Positions 15,267 to 22,394 of a stretch of DNA of 33,693 bases are shown here, one piece after another (position 1 is the stretch's first letter; every line of letters begins with the position of its first letter). Both the position numbers and the translations under genes were made by a program. The notes beneath the pieces were generated by a model. The model made no database searches. It had not been told where the DNA came from and saw only the letters and a list, made by a program, of their open reading frames with translations. This stretch comes from SSEF01 sp964604195. GTDB taxonomy: Bacteria; Patescibacteriota; Minisyncoccia; Moranbacterales; UBA1568. The stretch spans positions 1 to 33,693 of the forward strand of contig CAZRXW010000011.1 in NCBI GenBank assembly GCA_964604195.1, given 5' to 3'.

Positions 15267-15295
15267 ACACGTTTAGAGTAAATGGTTACGTTTTT

Positions 15296-15304
15296 AGTAT
15301 ACCA
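15296..15304 (-). promoter_or_regulatory. Extended -10 promoter of the DoxX-like gene
   Basis: The minus strand reads TGGTATACT (15304-15296), identical to the element before the pilin pair. No -35 of quality is found at 16-18 bp. Confidence 0.6.
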
Positions 15305-15337
15305 TTCTGGTAGTCGACATTGTGGTAGCCTGTCAAG

Positions 15338-15363
15338 TAAAAATAAAAACACCCACTGGGGTG
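15338..15363 (-). terminator. Terminator overlapping the 3' end of tRNA-His
   Basis: On the minus strand CACCC (15363-15359) pairs with GGGTG (15354-15350), followed by TTTTTATTTTTA. The left arm lies inside the tRNA 3' end and its CCA. Confidence 0.7.
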
Positions 15364-15431
15364 GCTACAGGGAATCGAACCCTGATTCATGGTACCACAA
15401 ACCATTGTCCTACCATTGAACGATAGCCACC
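15357..15431 (-). tRNA. tRNA-His(GTG)
   Basis: Acceptor GTGGCTA/TAGCCAC, D-arm GTTC/GGAC, anticodon stem ATGGT/ACCAT around TTGTGGT (anticodon GTG) and a complete T-arm. The histidine-specific extra G at position -1 (15431) opposite C73 is present. CCA is encoded at 15359-15357, unlike in the neighbouring tRNAs. Confidence 0.95.
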
Positions 15432-15469
15432 CCACTAGGTGCTTTGAAAACTTGATGTGTCCCCGGAAG

Positions 15470-15489
15470 CCTGCCTGCCGGCAGGCAGG
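15470..15489. repeat. 20-bp perfect palindrome, REP-like
   Basis: CCTGCCTGCC followed by its reverse complement. It is preceded by TGTCCCCGG at 15458-15466, which also occurs beside a GGCAGGCAGG half-site at 32577-32624. A related CCTGCTGGCAGG occurs at 24626-24637. GC-rich palindromes of this type recur between genes in CPR genomes. Confidence 0.7.
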
Positions 15490-15498
15490 GAATCCCAA

Positions 15499-15532
15499 CC
15501 TGCAAAAGCTACGCTTTAGCGTTGCTGGCAGG
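15499..15532. repeat. Hairpin with CCTGC/GCAGG arms
   Basis: CCTGC (15499-15503) and GCAGG (15528-15532) enclose an inner ACGCT/AGCGT stem, in the spacer between tRNA-Arg and tRNA-His. It shares the half-site of the adjacent palindrome. Confidence 0.5.
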
Positions 15533-15546
15533 GAACCTTCTCAATG

Positions 15547-15618
15547 TGCCCCGAGAGAGAATCGAACTCCCATCAAGACCTTAGAAGAGTCCTGCTTTAT
15601 CCATTAAGCTATCGGGGC
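15547..15618 (-). tRNA. tRNA-Arg(TCT)
   Basis: Acceptor GCCCCGA/TCGGGGC, discriminator A, D-arm GCTT/AAGC with GGATA (A20, an Arg identity base), anticodon loop CTTCTAA (anticodon TCT), T-arm GGGAG/CTCTC. CCA is not encoded. Confidence 0.95.
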
Positions 15619-15664
15619 TTAGACCCGAGTAACACGACATTATCTCTGTTAAATAGCAAATGGG

Positions 15665-15737
15665 TGGGTGCAGTAGGAATCGAACCTACGACCGTTGGCT
15701 TAAGAGGCCACTGCTCTACCGACTGAGCTATGCACCC
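15665..15737 (-). tRNA. tRNA-Lys(CTT)
   Basis: Acceptor GGGTGCA/TGCACCC, discriminator A, D-arm GCTC/GAGC, anticodon loop CTCTTAA (anticodon CTT), T-arm GTAGG/CCTAC. The top pair of the anticodon stem is a G-A mismatch. CCA is not encoded. Confidence 0.92.
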
Positions 15738-15810
15738 AAACAAAAAACAACTGACTAAGCAGTGGCTCTAGAGTAGCGAAGAATAGAAGGTGAGTCAAGT
15801 AAATAATGAA

Positions 15811-15837
15811 GACCCCTAGGAGAGCATCCGAGGGGTC
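15811..15837 (-). terminator. Hairpin terminator of the GC-rich unit at 16287-15970
   Basis: GACCCCT/AGGGGTC arms (15811-15817, 15831-15837) enclose GGA/TCC. On the minus strand it is followed by a weak T-rich tract, TTCATTATTTACTT. It lies about 130 bp after the stop codon. Confidence 0.55.
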
Positions 15838-15916
15838 GGGAGCGTCGTAGCCTCATCACGAGGGGGCGCTATTTGGAGTTTCAAATCCGAGGTACGGATT
15901 CTATCTCCGAAGGATG

Positions 15917-15930
15917 TGGATCACCTCCTT
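15917..15930 (-). other. 14-nt SD-like element complementary to the canonical 16S rRNA 3' end, no ORF attached
   Basis: The minus strand reads AAGGAGGTGATCCA, the perfect complement of the canonical bacterial 16S tail. The only start within reach is an internal GTG that meets a stop after seven codons. It lies in the 3' untranslated part of the preceding minus-strand unit. Confidence 0.5.
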
Positions 15931-15969
15931 CCTTAGGGAGGGCCGTCTTGGGCCCTTCGAACAGGTCGT

Positions 15970-16287
15970 TCAGTCCAGCTTGGTCCAGCCGCCGTCACCC
16001 GTCGCGTGGCGCACGCTGCCGGAGCGCCGGCCGAGGTGCTGCAGGTGGCTGCTGTTCTGGGTCGTCGTCATGTGGTGGCCGAGATGCACGCCAGCCTTCT
16101 TGCTGCCGTCTTCGCCGAGCTTCTTCGTCGTGGCCTTGCCTTCGTTGCCGATCTTCAGCAGCGCCTGCTTCGCGGTGAACGTGGGTGCAGTGGCACCGGC
16201 ATGGGGCGAGCGGGCCGAGGTCGACAGGTGATGCAGTGCGGCGTTGATGATCGTGGCATGCGGTTTAGTCGAGGTTCGCAGGGTCAT
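15970..16287 (-). CDS. Small GC-rich hypothetical protein (His/Thr/Ser-rich)
   Basis: Start at the ATG at 16287, with GGAG placed 6 bp upstream; the frame extends to 16335 without support. The 105-residue product (MTLRTSTKPHATIINAALHH...) is basic, rich in His, Thr, Ser and Gly, with no TM helix, no cysteine and no recognisable family. Its middle (GATAPTFTAKQALLKIGNEGKATTKKLGE) may be helical. One sampled line reaches 70% G+C. A TTGACT/TACACT pair lies upstream and a hairpin downstream, so it appears to be a stand-alone unit between tRNA-Lys and vanW. Foreign origin is likely; function unknown. The low-complexity composition leaves some doubt that it is translated. Confidence 0.6.
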   Translation of the reverse strand: MTLRTSTKPHATIINAALHHLSTSARSPHAGATAPTFTAKQALLKIGNEGKATTKKLGEDGSKKAGVHLGHHMTTTQNSSHLQHLGRRSGSVRHATGDGGWTKLD

Positions 16288-16312
16288 GGGGATCTCCAGA
16301 GTTACGGGTTGC

Positions 16313-16348
16313 GCCCTTGCTTCGGGGAACTGCAAGTTCCGAAGGGGC
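16313..16348 (-). promoter_or_regulatory. Leader hairpin of the 16287-15970 unit
   Basis: GCCC/GGGC outer arms and TTCGG...CCGAA and AACT/AGTT inner arms make a long imperfect stem-loop in the leader, ending about 25 nt before the ATG. Confidence 0.45.
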
Positions 16349-16422
16349 AGTCTGAATACAATGATTGTACCCAGGTTGTCCCTTCAGAATAAGTATGCCT
16401 GAGCTAAAGAACTATAGTTTTT

Positions 16423-16450
16423 AGTGTACTCTCGTGAGAGAAAAAGTCAA
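16423..16450 (-). promoter_or_regulatory. Possible promoter of the 16287-15970 unit
   Basis: On the minus strand TTGACT (16450-16445) and TACACT (16428-16423) are 16 bp apart. The implied leader is about 130 nt, so this is less certain than the other promoters. Confidence 0.5.
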
Positions 16451-16470
16451 AAAGCTGTCAAATGTTCAAG

Positions 16471-17760
16471 TTAGAGATGGATAGCCTTGTATTCTTTCCA
16501 CTGACGACTGGACCAGTTTTTTGGTTTTTCAGTGAGGATTTCTTCTCCTGGATGAGGAAAGAGGCTTGGAGATTTGTAGTTGCTGGGGAAAGTATCATTG
16601 ATAAATACATTGCCATCTTTGTCTTTGACGATTTGGGTAAAAATAGTACGCATACTACCATCAGGATTGGACTCCAGAATATGCGGACCATCGATCGTGG
16701 CTGTACGCCCATCGGAAGTACCGAAGAAAGTTACTGTAAGCTCAGTACCAGCTATTTTTGGCATTATGAGAATAGCCCCCGGTGTATTGTTTTTGAATTT
16801 GAGATCTGGACGAGGGATATAGATGGTGGCATCAAGACCGTATGGTCTATAATACTGAACTGGGTAGGAATGGTTTTTTCGTTCAATGATTTCAAGTCCA
16901 GCAAGGAGGGCTGCTCGAAACACCGTCGTAGAAACCTGACAGATACCACCACCAAATTCTGGTTCCGTTTTATTATTCCGAATAACGAGTTCGGGGAGAT
17001 AACCATGGTCGCCATCTACCTCGCCGAGGTATTCTACAAAGGAAAATTCTTCACCGGGAGGAATAACGAGCCCATCATACTGCTCCGTTGCTCGATGGAT
17101 ATTGAATATGCGATTTTTTGGCGAACCACGGAAGTTGGTTTTTCCCTGAGAAAGCTCGGTATCAAGACGAAGATCATGGATAGTTTCCCGAGAAACCTTG
17201 GCAGGTACTAGAGTAGTGGGAAGCTTTACTTCTCGAGCAGAGGTATTTTCGGTCTGAAGTGTTTGAATGAGTGCCCTGAGGCTTGTTTCTCGTTCGATAG
17301 CAATTCCCGGAACGGCTTCGGCGGTGATAGTCAGCTTGTTGTTTTCGTCGAGGGTAAGTTTGGCGTTGATAGGTGGCCGTTCAATTTCTTCTATGATGGC
17401 GAGGGCTTGTTCACGTACCCTATTTTCTTGTACAGCAAAGGTCTCTTGGCTAACGAAATGAGAGAGGAGTTCTCGAGAGATAAATGCTTCACAATAAAAA
17501 TAAAGGGAAGGGCACTTTATCTGAGGATACTCGATCTCTGGAGAGTACAACGGAGAGAAAATAGTAGTTTGTCCGACAGAAAACCAACTCTTGAGTTCGG
17601 CATGTTCTATTACTCGGACAGTATCTCCGGCTACGAGAGAGAGTTTTTCTGGTATTTCAGCTGCTTGAACTGAAGAGGGCGAACACAGGAAAAAAAGAGC
17701 GCTCATGAATGAGGCGCTCAGGAAAAACCCATGCAACCGAAAAGAGAATGGTATCATCAT
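16471..17760 (-). CDS. VanW family exported protein
   Basis: A 429-residue protein with an N-terminal signal sequence (FRLHGFFLSASFMSALFFLC, cleavage near SSVQAAE). A middle region (~130-200) resembles the peptidoglycan-binding domain that precedes VanW. The VanW domain (~215-380) has the diagnostic FGGGICQVSTTVFRAALLAGLEI and NHSYPVQYY segments and ends in DLKFKNNTPGAILI. VanW occurs in vancomycin-resistance clusters and widely in cell-wall contexts, but its activity is unknown. No vanA/vanH-type gene is nearby, so resistance is not implied. It starts 37 bp after hsp20 in the same orientation and may be read with it. ATGATG at the start leaves a one-codon ambiguity. Confidence 0.9.
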   Translation of the reverse strand: MMIPFSFRLHGFFLSASFMSALFFLCSPSSVQAAEIPEKLSLVAGDTVRVIEHAELKSWFSVGQTTIFSPLYSPEIEYPQIKCPSLYFYCEAFISRELLSHFVSQETFAVQENRVREQALAIIEEIERPPINAKLTLDENNKLTITAEAVPGIAIERETSLRALIQTLQTENTSAREVKLPTTLVPAKVSRETIHDLRLDTELSQGKTNFRGSPKNRIFNIHRATEQYDGLVIPPGEEFSFVEYLGEVDGDHGYLPELVIRNNKTEPEFGGGICQVSTTVFRAALLAGLEIIERKNHSYPVQYYRPYGLDATIYIPRPDLKFKNNTPGAILIMPKIAGTELTVTFFGTSDGRTATIDGPHILESNPDGSMRTIFTQIVKDKDGNVFINDTFPSNYKSPSLFPHPGEEILTEKPKNWSSRQWKEYKAIHL

Positions 17761-17797
17761 GCTTTTGCCATCTCAGGCCACTATTTACTGCTGTCAG

Positions 17798-18373
17798 CTA
17801 GAAACCACGCACTTGGATTTTTTTGGTTTTAGTAGTGTCGGCTTTTGGAAGACGAATAGTCAGAATGCCGTTTTTGAGGGAAGCGTCGGCTTTTTCTGGA
17901 ATCACATCAACAGGGAGAAGGACTGATCGAGAAAATGATCCCCAATAACATTCTTGATAGTAGTAGTTGCCATGTTCAACAATCTCTTCGTTTTTTCGTT
18001 CTCCACGAATACTGACCATGTCATTGTTGATAGAGACATCGAGGTCTTCTGGCTTAACACCAGCAATGGTTGATTTGATGACAATATCGTTATCAGTCTG
18101 GTAAACATCAATGGTTAACTGACCATCAGCATTGTCGTCTCCACTGGCGATGGGTGAGCTAGTAGGATAGCTGGGGGTAGACCAGTTTCCTTCCTCACGA
18201 CCAGAGGTTACTGGAGCACTCGCATAGTCACTAGCACCAGTAGTCATGCGTAGACTGGTTGGCTCCTCAGCTTGGCTGTAGATATTCACGTTTTCCTGAT
18301 AGCTCTCTAGAGGAGCTTCGGTATCTCGAGCACCGGTCAGTTTCTCAAAAAATGAGCGTTTTTGTTTGGTCAT
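17798..18373 (-). CDS. Small heat shock protein, Hsp20/alpha-crystallin family
   Basis: A 191-residue ATP-independent holdase that binds unfolding proteins. The alpha-crystallin domain spans ~90-185, from LTIDVYQTDNDIVIKSTIAGV through DLDVSINNDMVSIRGERKNEE to the conserved ASLKNGILTIRLPK, with a final IQVRGF. The N-terminal ~85 residues are polar and disordered-looking, rich in Ser/Thr/Pro/Tyr. A good promoter overlapped by an inverted repeat lies about 30 bp upstream, so it is separately regulated from the preceding PrsW-like gene. No SD is seen. Confidence 0.93.
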   Translation of the reverse strand: MTKQKRSFFEKLTGARDTEAPLESYQENVNIYSQAEEPTSLRMTTGASDYASAPVTSGREEGNWSTPSYPTSSPIASGDDNADGQLTIDVYQTDNDIVIKSTIAGVKPEDLDVSINNDMVSIRGERKNEEIVEHGNYYYQECYWGSFSRSVLLPVDVIPEKADASLKNGILTIRLPKADTTKTKKIQVRGF

Positions 18374-18402
18374 AAGATAACAAAAAAGATAGGAGTAGGT
18401 AC

Positions 18403-18437
18403 AACCATAGTATAGAGAAAAGTATGGTTGAGGGCAA
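18403..18437 (-). promoter_or_regulatory. hsp20 promoter with overlapping inverted repeat
   Basis: On the minus strand TTGCCC (18437-18432) and TATACT (18414-18409) are 17 bp apart. AACCATA (minus strand, 18429-18423) and TATGGTT (18409-18403) form a 7-bp inverted repeat covering the spacer and -10, a plausible site for a heat-shock repressor. It is not a CIRCE sequence. Confidence 0.65.
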
Positions 18438-18442
18438 ATAGC

Positions 18443-18901
18443 CTAAGTTTGTAACCTGAGGAAATTGAAGAGGGTGTGGAGACCCGTAAGAACTATGAGT
18501 AAGATGAGAAGAAAACGAGTTTTGGATAGAGAGAGACTTCTGAGGAAGAATCCGATTATGAAAACAGTAATAAGATGGAGGAGAATATTGGTCAGAACGA
18601 GAAGGAGAATGGATGGGTTGTATGTTTGAGAAAGAAGGCTGAGGCAAATTTCGAAGGCAGAAAACCCGAGACCAAACGAAAGAAGGGTATGCCATACAAG
18701 GGTCTTGGTACCGAACCGTTTAAAAATTTGTACCAAAAAAAGAAGCTTGGACGATTCCTCAATCAGTGCTGCTCCGATGAGTGAGGCGAGAGTAAAATAA
18801 GTAAGCGAAACATTTTCTCCAAAAATGAGTAGGAAGAATACTTGAGCAAGAAGCGCTGCAGAACCCGCGAGGGCACCATAAATAAAGACGAGAGCAGTCA
18901 T
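18443..18901 (-). CDS. PrsW-like small membrane protease family protein
   Basis: A 152-residue protein with about five TM helices. It carries ALIEESSKLLFL (the EExxK motif), GLGFSAFEICLSL (the GFxxxE motif) and GLHTLFNFL (HxxxN in place of the usual HxxxD), in the order of PrsW-type intramembrane proteases. The protein is shorter than typical PrsW, and the last motif deviates, so activity is uncertain. Its ATG lies only 6 bp after the valS stop codon, so it is probably the last gene of the 24143-18908 operon. It could instead be a scaffold relative of the CPBP/CAAX group. Confidence 0.6.
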   Translation of the reverse strand: MTALVFIYGALAGSAALLAQVFFLLIFGENVSLTYFTLASLIGAALIEESSKLLFLVQIFKRFGTKTLVWHTLLSFGLGFSAFEICLSLLSQTYNPSILLLVLTNILLHLITVFIIGFFLRSLSLSKTRFLLILLIVLTGLHTLFNFLRLQT

Positions 18902-18907
18902 GATTTT

Positions 18908-21544
18908 TTATTTGAGAGCGTCGATAGATTCGACTAATTGAGCGTGTTTCATTTTATTTTCTGCAAGTGTTTTTTCTTGGACAGCAATAATATTGGCTGG
19001 GGCTTTGGAGCGGAAGTGCTGGTCGGCGAGTCGCTTTTCAAAAGCAGCGATGGCTGTTTCAAGTTTTATCTTCTCCTGAGTCAGGCGAGTTTTTTCTTTC
19101 TCGATATCAATAACATCACCGAGATGAACAAACCCATGAATATTACCAAGTCCGATACTGGCTGTTGCTTTTGGCTGGGCAGCTTCTTGGGTAATGAGGA
19201 CGTCATCGATTCGGCCGAGGCGCTCAATAATAGGGGTGAATGATTCGAGTGTAGCAGTATTTCCTACGAGCGTGAGCGTGAGTGTCTCTTGTGGGTCAAT
19301 ATGGTAGGTAGTACGGACTTGGCGAATTTTTTGGATAAGTCTGATGATAGTAGCAAACTCATCTTTTCTTTCAGGAGAAGAAACCGATTGAATTATTTGA
19401 GGCCAAGTACTTCCCATGAGGAGTGGTCGATTTTGATTGATGTTTGCTGAGAGTGTTTCAGTGACAAACGGAACGAAGGGATGCCATAACCTTAGTAATG
19501 ATTCGTACAGGAAAACAAGAAGAGCGTCATTTTTTTCGATTTTGTGAATCTCGACATACCAATCAGCAAACTCGTTCCAAGTAAAATCACGAAGCGTTTC
19601 GGTAGCCAAAGAAAGATGGTAATTTTCGAGATGGCGAGTGACATTCTGTAAAGTGGCATTGAAGCGAGCAATGATCCACTCATCAGCTGGTGAAATAGCA
19701 AGAGTAACAGTAGATGCTGCAGCGCCTGATGTCTGAAGATGAGTAACGTAGCGGCCGAGGTTCCAGAGTTTGTTGACGAAATTCCGCATAGCGGTGAATT
19801 TTTCTGGACCAACCTTGACATCATTTCCGGGGGTAGAACCCATAATAAGTGAAAGACGCAAGGCATCGGCTCCGTATTCTCTGGCTACGTCAAGCGGGTT
19901 AATCGTATTGCCGAGGGACTTGCTCATTTTACGACCTTTTTCATCGCGAACAAGCCCATGAAGATACACCGTTTTAAATGGCACCTCGCCTACGAGATAC
20001 TCTGACATGAGAATCATGCGTGCTACCCAGAAAAAGAGAATGTCGTAGCCTGTCTCGAGAAGAGTAGTGGGATGATAGGTCTGAAAATCTTCCGAACGTT
20101 CGTCGGGCCAGCCGAGGGTGGAAAAGGTCCAAAGTCCTGAAGAAAACCAGGTGTCGAGGGTATCAGGATCTTGCTCCCAATCATCACCTTCTGGGGCTTC
20201 GGTGCCACAGTATACTTCATCACCTCGGTACCAGACGGGAATACGGTGACCAAACCAGATCTGGCGACTGATACACCAGTCGCGGAGATTGTCGATCCAG
20301 TAAAAATAATTTTTTTCGAAACGCTCAGGCAGAATAGTAATTTGTTTCTCACGGATAGCTCGCTGCATGAGTTCTTTGAGAGTGGTCTTCTGTCCATCGC
20401 GCTCGAATTCATGATTGACTCCGATAAACCACTGACGCATAACCTGTGGTTCGATGATGGCCCCAGTTCGTTCGGCGGTAGCAACTTTGTGGAGATAATT
20501 TTCTTCTATTCTCGTGACGAGTCCTTTGGTTTCGAGTTTGGCAATAATATGCTCGCGAGCCTCGGTAATCGGCATGCCAACAAATTCGCCAGCTAGAGGG
20601 AGTAATCTGCCATCGAGATCAATAACTTGTTCCATATTGAGCCCATGTTTTTCAGCGAGCTCGAAGTCGGTCACACTGTGCCATGGGGTGATCGTCATGA
20701 CTCCAGTGCCAAAGGTTGGGTCAATTACCTCGTCCTTGATTACCGTAGCTTCGATAAGACCATTGATCCACTCGACAGTGATTTTCTGGCCATGTTGATA
20801 GTTGCTGTAGCGTTTATCATCTGGATGCATGACGACGTATTTATCGCCAAACTTGGTTTCTGGGCGAGCCGTGGCAATTTCAAATGGACCATACTTGAGG
20901 TAATAGAGCTTACTGGCTTCTTCCTGGTACACTACTTCGTCATCGGAAATAGTCGTTTGGCCAACTGGATCCCAGTTGACGATACGATTGCCACGATAGA
21001 TAATCCCGGCATCGTACATGCGCTTGAAAGCAGTGCGTACCGCGAGACTTCGGGATTCATCGAGTGTGTAGGCTTCACGTGACCAATCAACTGATGAGCC
21101 CATGTGTTTTACTTGATTGACAATAGTATCGTGACTCTCAAGGGCAAATTTTTTTACCTGTTCGAGAAATGCTTCACGACCAAGACTGTGACGAGTTTTC
21201 CCTTCTTTTTCTCGAAGAATTTTTTCGACTTTACTTTCGGTGGCGATAGCCGCATGATCGGTACCCGGAAGCCAGAGCGTCTTGTAACCATTCATCCGTT
21301 TAAAGCGAACGATGGTGTCTTCGATAGCTAGCATGGCGGCATGACCAATGTGAAGGGTACCGGTGACATTGGGTGGCGGAAGCACCATAGAAAAAGGCTC
21401 GGCGTCAGGCTTAGTGATTCCAGCTTTGATACATTGCTCTGGACGTGCCAGCCCTGCTGTATTCCAAGCAGCCAAAATGGCATCTTCCCATTGTTTTGGG
21501 TCGTAGGCTTTGGGAAATTCACTTGTTTTTACTTCATCAGACAT
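18908..21544 (-). CDS. valS: Valyl-tRNA synthetase
   Basis: An 878-residue class I aminoacyl-tRNA synthetase that charges tRNA-Val. PPPNVTGTLHIGHA (HIGH at 65-68) and GRKMSKSLGNTINPLDVA (the KMSKS loop) bound the catalytic core. Between them lie the editing (CP1) domain and YFYWIDNLRDWCISRQIWFGHRIPVWY. The C-terminal anticodon-binding domain is followed by the Val-specific coiled coil (VIDIEKEKTRLTQEKIKLETAI). Length is normal. Only a weak AGGGTGA precedes the ATG. It is 45 bp downstream of the CofE-like gene in the same orientation. Confidence 0.97.
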   Translation of the reverse strand: MSDEVKTSEFPKAYDPKQWEDAILAAWNTAGLARPEQCIKAGITKPDAEPFSMVLPPPNVTGTLHIGHAAMLAIEDTIVRFKRMNGYKTLWLPGTDHAAIATESKVEKILREKEGKTRHSLGREAFLEQVKKFALESHDTIVNQVKHMGSSVDWSREAYTLDESRSLAVRTAFKRMYDAGIIYRGNRIVNWDPVGQTTISDDEVVYQEEASKLYYLKYGPFEIATARPETKFGDKYVVMHPDDKRYSNYQHGQKITVEWINGLIEATVIKDEVIDPTFGTGVMTITPWHSVTDFELAEKHGLNMEQVIDLDGRLLPLAGEFVGMPITEAREHIIAKLETKGLVTRIEENYLHKVATAERTGAIIEPQVMRQWFIGVNHEFERDGQKTTLKELMQRAIREKQITILPERFEKNYFYWIDNLRDWCISRQIWFGHRIPVWYRGDEVYCGTEAPEGDDWEQDPDTLDTWFSSGLWTFSTLGWPDERSEDFQTYHPTTLLETGYDILFFWVARMILMSEYLVGEVPFKTVYLHGLVRDEKGRKMSKSLGNTINPLDVAREYGADALRLSLIMGSTPGNDVKVGPEKFTAMRNFVNKLWNLGRYVTHLQTSGAAASTVTLAISPADEWIIARFNATLQNVTRHLENYHLSLATETLRDFTWNEFADWYVEIHKIEKNDALLVFLYESLLRLWHPFVPFVTETLSANINQNRPLLMGSTWPQIIQSVSSPERKDEFATIIRLIQKIRQVRTTYHIDPQETLTLTLVGNTATLESFTPIIERLGRIDDVLITQEAAQPKATASIGLGNIHGFVHLGDVIDIEKEKTRLTQEKIKLETAIAAFEKRLADQHFRSKAPANIIAVQEKTLAENKMKHAQLVESIDALK

Positions 21545-21589
21545 GTCATCACCCTAACATGGGAAAGGGCTTGTTTCAAGCGAAAAACC

Positions 21590-22333
21590 CTAAAGGTTTC
21601 GCCTCCCTTTTCTGAGACGTTTTAGATTAAGGAGTGGAGCGAAGAGATCATCTTCAAGTGCTGGTTTAAAGAAAGCGAGTTCAGCTTTGGTCGGGGACTT
21701 TTCCTTGAAAGTTATATTGGGTATACCCGTTATGAGTGCGAGGGGTGTTTGTTCATTACCATCACCCATAACGAGTGAGGCGGCAGTCGCGAGGGCATCG
21801 ATATGATTGGCATGAGTCGTAAAAATATGACCAAAAATATCAGGGATATGTTTATAGGCTTTGAGGGCCACGATACCACTCCAACCAATTGCCACCCCAG
21901 TTACTCCACGTCGTAGTGGCAGTGAGTGACTATCGACAATGATGACCCCTGCTTCCTTTGTTTTGAAACGCCTGACGAGGTAAGCTCGGATTTTTTTGGC
22001 AGTAGCGTAGCTATCTTTGGGGAGGAGGGAGTAATAGCCACTGGTATTGGAACTATCCATGCCAGCCCTTGCGATAAAGGTGTGGTCGACGATGGTGAGT
22101 GAGACGCCATGGCGACTGACTGAAGCAGGGAGATAATATTCAGCTTCTTGTTCGAGAAGAGAGTCTTTTATTTTTTGTTTCGGAACGACCCGGCCTTCAC
22201 AGAGAGCGACGATTTTGGAGGTGATGACTAGGATTGATCTTTCGGGAAATTTTTTGAGAGAGCGATCAAGGAGAGCAACCAGCGTCGTACTTTTGGGAGT
22301 GACTTTTTCGGTTTTTACTGGAATGATGTGCAT
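21590..22333 (-). CDS. CofE-like F420:gamma-glutamyl ligase family protein
   Basis: A 247-residue member of the family that, in F420-using organisms, adds glutamate to F420-0 using GTP. Shared landmarks are ILVITSKIVALCEGRVV (34-50), the AGMDSSNTSG loop (90-99), DSHSLPLRRGVTGVAIGWSG (134-153) and DALATAASLVMGDGNEQTPLALI. No other F420 biosynthesis gene (cofC, cofD, cofG/H) is in the window, and CPR bacteria are not expected to make F420. The substrate is therefore probably different, perhaps another amide-ligation step. It sits between tsaD and valS. The initiation region has no clear SD. Confidence 0.85.
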   Translation of the reverse strand: MHIIPVKTEKVTPKSTTLVALLDRSLKKFPERSILVITSKIVALCEGRVVPKQKIKDSLLEQEAEYYLPASVSRHGVSLTIVDHTFIARAGMDSSNTSGYYSLLPKDSYATAKKIRAYLVRRFKTKEAGVIIVDSHSLPLRRGVTGVAIGWSGIVALKAYKHIPDIFGHIFTTHANHIDALATAASLVMGDGNEQTPLALITGIPNITFKEKSPTKAELAFFKPALEDDLFAPLLNLKRLRKGRRNL

Positions 22334-22394
22334 AATCTATTTCTTCTCAAAAGGTAATTTTACTTGTCTTACACTTCGTACGAAAGCCGCAAAA

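Noticed and set aside
15911..15930. 16S rRNA 3' end on the plus strand
   Set aside because: Only the last 14 nt match; the sequence before it has no 16S helix 45 or other rRNA character.
15873..16178. Plus-strand ORF rich in Arg, Ser and Cys
   Set aside because: Shadow of the GC-rich minus-strand gene, with no start signals.
16462..17211. Long plus-strand ORF opposite vanW
   Set aside because: VanW motifs on the minus strand are unambiguous; the plus frame has no family character.
16471..17760. VanW as a vancomycin-resistance gene
   Set aside because: No van ligase, dehydrogenase or sensor genes are present, and VanW proteins are common outside resistance clusters.
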